Shown: one piece after another, positions 56,650 to 64,000 of the stretch | How the letters are laid out: each line of letters opens with the position of its first letter | Numbering within the stretch: position 1 is the first letter of the stretch | From: Ascaris suum | Taxonomy: Eukaryota > Nematoda > Chromadorea > Rhabditida > Ascarididae | Direction: 5' to 3' | Length of the DNA: 64,000 bases | NCBI GenBank assembly: GCA_013433145.1 | Contig: CM024181.1 | Location: 6,324,001-6,388,000, forward strand | Translations under genes and position numbers: made by a program | Notes under the pieces: generated by a model | The model's database searches: none | Seen by the model: only the letters and a program-made list of their open reading frames with translations | Told to the model about the DNA's origin: nothing

Positions 56650-57514
56650 ACAATAAACAATATTCCCCTATTAGTCAATATCTCTAGCTGAAACATCAAA
56701 ATGACCAATGGCGTTCCATATATAAATTATAAATTTTAATAAATAACATAATAGTAACAATAATAGTAATAATAACAGTAACAATAATAATGTGAACACA
56801 ACTAAATGCAACGTTAACACCGAGCACTGAAGCATTTAAACACCAAACCAGGTATAATCGAAGATTCTCAAGTCGATAAAATATCCACCTAGAGTTTATT
56901 TGTTTATAATCAATGAAAAGAGAAACTTTGATTATCTCTTTGAATGAATTCTATAAAATTTTATAAATTTTCCAATGTGGAGTTAAAAAAGAACATATAA
57001 CTAAAAAAACAATTCTAAGTTGATAAATACTTTATTTATGAGACAATATCGATAAAAAATACTCCCATAATAGACATTATAACTCCAATAAATAAAAAAA
57101 TGATTCCCATTCAACGGGATTTAGATTAAAGCACTTCAGCGGTTATAATATCTAATAAGAGGACCACTGCACGATTTCTTTTGATTTGCATCAACAACTT
57201 ATACTGTAATCCCTGAGACTTCATAAAAATAAAACGGAAACAAACTGTGAAGGCATAAAATCCTTAAATGAAATAATCCAACCACATAAAAACATCCTAT
57301 CATATATCGCACATTCATTACAAACTCTTAAATTCCCTCATATAAGTTGATAAAATATAAATATTAGAAGCTTATAAGCTCACCCGTTAGTATATCCGGG
57401 ATGTGTCGGTGTCTGGGAAGAGGAAGGTGCCGGTGATGGCGAATCACTCACATCAACAGACGGTGTCGAACCTCGACTTTCGTCCATTGACATTTCCGTA
57501 TAGGACGAATTGTC
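47674..57514 (-). CDS. Sox-like HMG-box transcription factor (10 exons)
   Basis: Exons on the minus strand, in order: 57514-57384, 56166-56060 (or to 56036), 55418-55303, 54994-54908, 52984-52813, 51836-51789, 50815-50777, 50217-50132, 49457-49259 and 47807-47674 (TAA). All junctions are in phase, with TTGCAG/TTTCAG acceptors. The HMG box spans residues about 74-152: FIKRPLNAYMIWTVQERKKI, MGEKWKTLSDKEKRPFFEMS, NPNLIYHPQRKK. RPLNAYMIW is a variant of the Sox signature RPMNAFM(V/I)W, so DNA bending at ACAAT-type sites is expected. The N terminus is Ser/Pro-rich; the C terminus is Gln/Thr/Tyr-rich and may activate transcription. Translation may start at the ATG at 57493-57491, 21 nt after a strong acceptor, consistent with spliced-leader addition, giving about 365 residues; a further upstream coding exon cannot be excluded. 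The Sox subgroup is unclear: it lacks the HNSNISKILG signature of SoxD. Confidence 0.87.
49259..49457 (-). CDS. Sox-like gene exon 9
   Basis: GTPISFTFHTPQTQSTMQQR onward to LCQPAFPEP. Acceptor TATTTAAG, donor CAG|GTACGT. Confidence 0.87.
49945..49955. repeat. Poly-G tract (11)
   Basis: Homopolymeric G in a Sox-like intron; C-rich on the coding strand. Confidence 0.97.
50132..50217 (-). CDS. Sox-like gene exon 8
   Basis: LAPTPGTVLVAQALGVRTPL, then HVQSTTQQ. Acceptor GTTTGCAG, donor CAG|GTATGT. Confidence 0.85.
50777..50815 (-). CDS. Sox-like gene exon 7 (39-nt cassette)
   Basis: ISGIGTTESGWH. Acceptor TTGTCTCAG, donor ATG|GTGAGT. Length is a multiple of three with matching phases, so skipping keeps frame. 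Confidence 0.75.
51789..51836 (-). CDS. Sox-like gene exon 6 (48-nt cassette)
   Basis: GYSNSPYQQSGSQSQ. Acceptor AACTTTCAG, donor AAG|GTTATC. Symmetric phase, skippable. Confidence 0.78.
52156..52178. other. Potential G-quadruplex on the + strand
   Basis: GGGA, GGGGGGA, GGGGGGA, GGGG: four G-runs with 1-nt loops, in a Sox-like intron. Confidence 0.7.
52813..52984 (-). CDS. Sox-like gene exon 5 (end of HMG box)
   Basis: ALKDNPNLIYHPQRKKPLKG, then a Ser/Pro-rich linker to SATRPRP. Acceptor GTGTTTCAG, donor CAA|GTACTG. Confidence 0.87.
53424..53534 (+). CDS. Possible + strand exon inside a Sox-like intron
   Basis: A perfect acceptor (TATGTTTCAG) opens 37 codons reading GITTLNIPSSAQQAQMPAGW onward to GLYDCA, with a GTAATA donor. 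The composition looks coding but no partner exons were found on this strand. Confidence 0.25.
54908..54994 (-). CDS. Sox-like gene exon 4 (HMG helices 2-3)
   Basis: MGEKWKTLSDKEKRPFFEMS, then KQSKLEHKK. Acceptor AATTTCAG, donor AAG|GTGAGT. Confidence 0.92.
55303..55418 (-). CDS. Sox-like gene exon 3 (start of HMG box)
   Basis: DHQFIKRPLNAYMIWTVQER, then KKILAKDPKMKMNDVSRL. Acceptor GAATTGCAG, donor TTG|GTTAGT. Confidence 0.92.
55454..55514. promoter_or_regulatory. Cluster of four TTACTAGTAA palindromes
   Basis: ATTACTAGTAAT (55454-55465, perfect palindrome), TTACTAGTAA (55476-55485), ATTACTAGTA (55488-55497) and ATTACTAGCA (55505-55514). They lie just upstream of the HMG exon 3 acceptor in gene orientation. 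They could be protein-binding sites, an RNA hairpin set or a small minisatellite. Confidence 0.45.
56060..56166 (-). CDS. Sox-like gene exon 2
   Basis: YQNGSTDFCGLGSPGPQNHL onward to SRSPA. Acceptor TGTTCTGCAG. Two donors fit: CCG|GTATGC after 56060 and TCG|GTATGA after 56036, 24 nt apart and in the same phase. Confidence 0.82.
56599..56649. repeat. (AAAT)n tetranucleotide array
   Basis: About 13 copies in the intron between exons 1 and 2 of the Sox-like gene. Confidence 0.98.
57384..57514 (-). CDS. Sox-like gene exon 1 (first coding exon seen)
   Basis: DNSSYTEMSMDESRGSTPSV onward to HPGYTN. Acceptor CTTGTTGCAG at its start; the ATG is the eighth codon. Donor CGG|GTGAGC. Confidence 0.82.
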
Positions 57515-58940
57515 CTGCAACAAGATCGGTGCAAACAATTTGCTCACCTTTCGCAAATATCGATTCGTGATGTTTATAAAATATCACACCTGCACATTCA
57601 AAATATTAGCCAATCGACTGTCCTTAATAAGCATTTACAATTAACGATCTAACTGAAGAAATTATTTTAACGCAAAGCGATTAAATCACTTTCAACGATT
57701 CTATTAAAAATTATGTCTTTATAACGTGAAATATTGATAAATTTCTCAAAGACAGCGGCGTTCAAATATTGCTTAGAGGGCAAACCAACAAAGAAAGCCA
57801 CAAGCAATTTCGAGATTTATCAGCGACAGTTGTATGGTTAAAATTTTGTTGTCTCCATCCTCCTAGCCCGTACACCATCTTATCTTCGAATCCTCCTATA
57901 CCAGCTCGACCTCACATCCCTCGTATATCACCTCATGTTCAACTTTAGCGGTGTGAATCTTTAGAGTTGTTTGATAGTGCATATCGATGGGTCAACAATG
58001 GATACAGGTAGAACAATAATATAGCATCTTTCATAATAAAAACTAATTAACCATCGAGGTGAATGAATCAACACATAAAGATGTGCAAAACGATTCATCA
58101 ATACTTCACAAGCTGTCTTCGCTCTTAGCGTTTTTGCCTTCCTGTGGTCAGCTGTTACGTAAAAGACAATCCGATTCATTCTATGCATAAAGCATACATT
58201 AATTTCTCTTATTGCTCTCTAAATAAATATACTTTTATAAATGCAGCAAACAAGTATACTGCCAAATTGCAAGCATATAGCAAATATTTGTGCACCATTA
58301 CTACAATACTACGCTGTATCTATAAATAAATTAATAGCGTAATTTTATGAGATATAACAATATGTGTTTCTACATATTGTAACAGTAATGTAATATTGTA
58401 ACAACAAAGCCTATTAGTGCAATAGCTACGTCAATGGCGGTGAATTTTTTCGAGAGTTTTCATATAAAAAAATTCAGAAAGTTTCCACAGCATCTCTTTT
58501 TTACCTTTTCCACAATATGCAGATTTTTCCACCTGTGATACCTCGATAAAATATTATATTACTTTCCATTTACCCTATAACGCATATCGCTTCATTCAGA
58601 TCACCCTTGCAATGCATATTTTTTACCGCATAATGTAATCTCTTTTAACAGATCGTTTATAAATTTGAAGCCTTTTCGTTGAACTTCATCTAAACAGCGC
58701 GCAAAGCAATCGCGATAGCTATTTCCCTTCAGCATATAGGACAAACTGCCCGCTGTACTTACTCTCTACATACTCTGACAACAGTGTAGAACAGAAAATT
58801 CGAATGCATTTACATAACATTCAAATTCAGTAATAAATAAAACTGTGACTGCGATATTTGCATATTATACATAACACCGAATAAACCTCCCATTCAATAA
58901 ACAATCACCTCATTAATTCTCGACAAAGCTTGCAATCGCA

Positions 58941-58943
<3 letters not shown>

Positions 58944-59029
<86 letters not shown>
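58944..59029. repeat. (AT)n microsatellite, about 43 units
   Basis: Pure AT dinucleotides, first of two neighbouring arrays. Confidence 0.99.
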
Positions 59030-59031
<2 letters not shown>

Positions 59032-59095
59032 CTATATTTATATATATTTACATACTATTATATATATTACATATCAATATACTGTATATATATTG

Positions 59096-59296
<201 letters not shown>

Positions 59297-62200
59297 ATGA
59301 ATCAAATATAACAATAATTGGTTGTAGTATACAAAGTAGTGATTGAATAAATACAATTAAAGAAAATCGGGTATATCAGAATAAATGATATACATAAGCA
59401 TTTGTATTTTATAGTTCACTACGAATATATTTCAAAGAAACATAGAGAGGCGAACTCTTAGCAAATCGCAGGTTGGTAGCTAAGTGAAAAAAAAAAGTTT
59501 TCGAGCGATAAAATAAACAACGTTTAATACATACAAAATCTCAATTTACTTAAATAAGAACTAAACTTTACATTCGCAATTTGACTATATAATATTTTCT
59601 TATTCGATTTCCAATTAAAATCGTTAATCATAATTTTTAATGGAATTTTTCATTCACAAAAAATTCACTTAAAACTGATAATATATCTCAAACATATCCC
59701 TATAAAAATGTGATAATTCGTATATGATCTTTTTTTTTGATGAATTATACTTTAGTATTTCCAAGAATTTTTTTTTTTTTTTGAAAAAATTGAAAAGAAC
59801 GATTTTATTTCGGAAAATAAAAAGAAAATTTGCAAATGATCTGATCTAAAATTAGTTGTGGTACTCATAAATATGCAAATAAAAGATCGCATCGAATTTG
59901 TTTTCTCATTTCCCGGGAAAAAAAAACTTTTATATTTTGGGAAGAAATAGAACATGAAGTAAAAAGTTTTAGAAAATTATAGAAGTATACTATATTTTAC
60001 CATAGAAATAAGCGTATGTTCAGTGAGAGTTGAAGCTAACTATCGTTTCATTTGATATCTAAGCCCATTGAGTGTTTCAATGAACTGGGATCGATACAGC
60101 GAAGTTCTAACAATCTTTTCCCTCAGCTAAATTTATTACTCGATTTTTATTCATATTCATGAAAAAGCAAAAAAAAAAAACAAACAAAAAAAAGTAAAGG
60201 TTTCAGGCCACTAAGACTGTTCGAATCGATTCGGCTGTCAATTACCAACGAAAAATAATTAAATAAACAACTGACATCAATGTGCCGCTGACAAACAACG
60301 AAGATGCGAAAAGAAAGTGACTGTGAAAGACGACGTGAAAACAGCGATGCAGATGTAAGCAAAGAAGAAAAAACGCCCCATATAATGAATGCACACAAAC
60401 TACAATAAGTACTAAAATGGGAATAAACCTTATGCATTTTTCAATAATCTCATAGGAAGCTCATAGAATCGGATATGACATAAATTGAAGTTTATTTATT
60501 TATTTATTTAATTTATGCAAACTTATTTATCTATTTAACTATTTATGTTATTTCTCATTTGCTTATCTGTTCACTTATTTATTTATTTATTTACTTCATC
60601 ATTCCGAAATTCGAAAGTGCGCAAGCACTCGCTATTTGGTTTACTACTCAACAATTAATTAAAACAACTTTATAAATTTATAAGAAACGAATAGAAAATA
60701 TTCTCCTCTGATATTTCTTTATGATTAAAAAGTTCATTTTCGATGAATATTCAGTGAATTCCTAGAACATAAGCTATTTAGTGAATCTTCGAAAATCTTC
60801 CTCGACCATCGAAAAAAAATTTTTAGATGAGGAAAAATTTAGATAAAGTTTCAAATTTTGGAAACATTCCAAACGTGGAAACTTCAAATTTGGAAATATG
60901 CCAAAGTCGTTTATGCTAAATTGCCACATTTTCAATGAATATAACCCAACAAAATGTTCGAATTTCTCATTTTTCTTCATCGCAATCTATAAAATTGATG
61001 CATAAGAAGCATATTTTTTTAAAGCAAATGAATAGAAAAATTTGAAACAAAAAAAAAGGCGGATGAAATTTTTTTCAGCAACGCCGATCGGCTATTCAAA
61101 CTAATACTGCTATACATATGTGTGATAGGTTGTAATTATTTTCTTTCATTTAACCATCTCCTTCCTATGCCTCATTCCCTCTTCCCCCGAGGCTCTTATT
61201 TCGTTCGTATAAATGAGCCTCATCCAAGGTCTCTACCACTCAATGAAATACACTTCATGGCGCATGAGAGAAAAACAACGACTACTATCCATCCATAAAA
61301 ATAGGCATTAGCGAATATCAAAAATGCACAATGAACGTAAATGTTTTGCAAAAGGGGATTGATTTTTACTCGCTGGTAATATCTAAATGCATATTACAAC
61401 ATACCCAATTCGATGATTTATTAATTTGTTATCCACTGATAATTCACCTCGGTTCTTTTCATTTCTCTCTTTGCACCTATCTCCGAACTCCTTCTCCCTC
61501 CTAACCTAACCCTCATCCACCCCACAAGGGTTGCTGAGTGTTCAAGTGATAACTTCTCTCACAGTGGCCACATTTGCAAAAAAAAAATAATGGCCCTCCA
61601 TGTCCCTTACATCCATGTTGGTTATAGGCCAACTATTCTAAGCACAAATATTCCACACACCTCATTCCAGGATATAAACAACCAAAATACCATCATAAAT
61701 GGTCACAAGATAGTTATGACAGGGTGCATCTTACGTAAAAAAACGTCAATGTTGTGCGTCGAAATTTTCTAGTGCCCGTTCTTCTAGTGCATTTCTTTTT
61801 ATTAAGTCTTCTTCTCCAACATTAGACTACAATTCTAATTATTTATCGCAGTTTTATTTTACAATTTACATTTACCTGAATTTCTTGTATTTAATTAAGC
61901 TTCAATAACTGGCACCATTATATGCTCCAGATTTCTTAATGCGAGAAGAAATGGTTCCTGATCCGGCAATCCAAAAGCATGATAAATCCGATGGTAAATC
62001 AGACGGTAAAAGCGCGGTCAATCTGATGGCAAAAAGCGGGACATTAAAGACCATGAAGGTCTCGCTAAGGTGATTAATGACTATTTTCCGACGAAAAAAA
62101 ACTGCTGAAAACCGAAATTTTCCCCTCTTGACTAGATCAGCGATGCAACCATTCTATTAATCGTCCCTTTCTCCCTCATCCTGTTTACCTATTCCAAGAA

Positions 62201-62472
62201 GGCATCAGTTAATCGCTCATAACTCGAGAACACTTCGTATAAGTACCTGTTGATTTCAAAGCTCACTATTATTTGAACTTGTTAATTGTGTAGTGCTGGA
62301 TCTATTTGAATGTGAGTCCTGAATCGTGCATAACAATCTTTGTTTTCTGCTGTGGACGAAGAGGGGTCGAAGCTTTCGACTGAGAAACATAACAACAATG
62401 AGCGAGTAGCTGCTCTGTTCTCCTTACCGCTAATCAGGTGGGATGAAAAAGGAGGAGGCAGCGGAACGGACG

Positions 62473-62504
62473 AGGGGAGGGGGAGGGGAAAGGAGGGGAG
62501 GGAG
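62473..62504. other. Potential G-quadruplex on the + strand
   Basis: GGGGA, GGGGGA, GGGG, then AGGGGAGGG: five G-runs in 32 nt. Confidence 0.65.
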
Positions 62505-63839
62505 TTTCTATGCTTAACACTAGTGCTAGGATTCCTATCATTGTTATGATATACGCCTTATGCTAATTTAACGAATTTCATATGGGACGGAAATCTGAAG
62601 AAATAAGCCGAACAATAATATTGTCATATAAGTTTACTACTGATAGTACACGAAAGTGGTGTGAATAGAGTAGTTTTCTCTCTCAAAAAAAGTAACGATT
62701 ACAAGTATTTCAAATACCGTATTACTTCCAATATAAACCCCCTGTTTCGAGTCTAAAATAAGAACAACTCCATCGACAGATAATCATTTCGTTAAAAAAA
62801 ATTGAAAATGAGAGAATCCAACAACACTATCCATTCTTCTATCTCAGACAACAACCTAACAGATAGCAACAAAGGTATGCGTCGATGTAATGGCATTTTT
62901 CAACGAGCCGGAAGCATTAATTACAGGTAATGACCATCGAATGACTCTTCCCCAATAAAATATTGGATCTTTCACTCAAAGATTGATAAGGTGATATCGC
63001 AAACGATTAGTGCTGATAAGCTTGGCACCCAGCATATGCGTTCGCTATCACCAGATTCGTTCATTGAAACTTTAGGCTAATAAAGATGGATCGCTAGCAA
63101 CGCCAGTTTAGCGGCATTCATTGGTTTCTCTCTCACGGCGTCACCGGTGATTTACGTTCCCACGATCATATCATCGATACGAATGCAAAATATATTCTGC
63201 ACTGGATATTCGCATCGCTAGCAATATGCCTTGCTCACCTATTCCACTTCATCGAACACATATTACCACACATAGCAATGAGTGAGTATGACCTGACAGG
63301 TAGATGAAATACAGGTAATTACAACTCGTCTAACTAATACTAGTAATCGAGTTTAATAATGAGATTATTATGCCGAATGGAAAATGCGCCGATGCTTATC
63401 GAAACATTGTTCAGTGACTAAATGCAATCGACGCTGCCATACCAAATCCTCCTCCCTCACCCAAACTATCTCGGCAACCATCCTCCCCATCTCTCCCCCT
63501 CATTACCTCACCAGTGGAATCAACTTAAAACTTTAGACCCAAATTATAAATCAGTACAACAGCTAACATTTTAGTATTGATTATCAACGCATTTACATCG
63601 TCCTAATGAATACTCATTCCTATGGTGCAATCGCTAATTAATTCTATTGAAGCTAAGCCAACGATCAGCTAGCTCTTCATGTATAACATCTTGATTCTCT
63701 TGTGCGTATTGAATTTTCGTACGTCAGATAAGGTTTTATCAGTGGAAATCGGGTTAATAAAGACATACTTCTTCCTAGTCCTTCGCCGTCCCCTTTATCA
63801 ATATTTTAGTGTGCATTGCAATCATATTTCAAAATCAAG

Positions 63840-63921
63840 ATGAATATTTTAGTGGTTTTTCCGGTAAGCGCAAACTATAAAGTTTCAGCTGAAGTTTGGT
63901 CAGCAACAGTGAGTGATCTAG
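63840..63921 (+). CDS. Possible first exon of a + strand gene at the window edge
   Basis: ATG opens MNILVVFPVSANYKVSAEVW, then SATVSDL, ending at a strong AG|GTAAGC donor. The hydrophobic ILVVFP start resembles the N terminus of some secretory or glycosyltransferase proteins, but 27 codons are too few to assign it. Confidence 0.25.
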
Positions 63922-64000
63922 GTAAGCACTAGTGACCACCCGTGTGACCATTAAACATCGATAATAAAGGTACAAATGAAAGAGCATAAAATAGTTCATT

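Overview
The window looks like nuclear DNA of a nematode. It is AT-rich, its genes are broken into short exons, and almost every 3' splice site reads TTTTCAG, TTGCAG or TTTCAG with no separate upstream polypyrimidine tract. It also carries long (AT)n and (ATTT)n arrays and many homopolymeric G tracts. I cannot name the species. The long introns (one is about 14 kb) argue against a compact Caenorhabditis-like genome.

I reconstructed four protein-coding genes by splice sites, exon phase and protein similarity. (1) + strand, 452-22042: a ten-exon probable transcription factor of about 689 residues. It has a FAR1/ZSWIM3-N-like (WRKY-GCM1-type) zinc domain, serine/proline/alanine/glutamine-rich linkers and a PIDLS motif of the kind bound by CtBP co-repressors. 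(2) + strand, 27053-35710: an SMCR8 orthologue, a DENN-type partner of C9orf72. Its N- and C-terminal parts are clear; the middle exons are only partly resolved. (3) - strand, 42587 down to 39359: PSF3/GINS3, a subunit of the GINS replication complex. (4) - strand, 57514 down to 47674: a divergent Sox-like HMG-box transcription factor in ten phase-consistent exons, two of which look like skippable cassettes.

Layout: 5' flank and (AT)n (1-451); gene 1 with a 14.2-kb intron (3184-17358); spacer with local duplications (22043-27052); SMCR8; convergent spacer (35711-39358); PSF3; spacer with C-rich minisatellite (42588-47673); Sox-like gene; A/C-rich upstream region with the longest (AT)n arrays (57515-64000). 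That last region may be a 5' intron of the Sox-like gene. The four genes belong to unrelated processes (transcription, lysosome/autophagy signalling, DNA replication, transcription), and I see no operon. No rRNA, confident tRNA, intact transposon or CRISPR was found.

I did not find a clearly new biological system. The most interesting signals are a cluster of twelve CAGCTG E-boxes in the first 7 kb of the giant intron, that intron's position inside the zinc domain, the divergent Sox box with symmetric cassette exons, a palindrome cluster beside the HMG exon, and twelve long G/C homopolymers.
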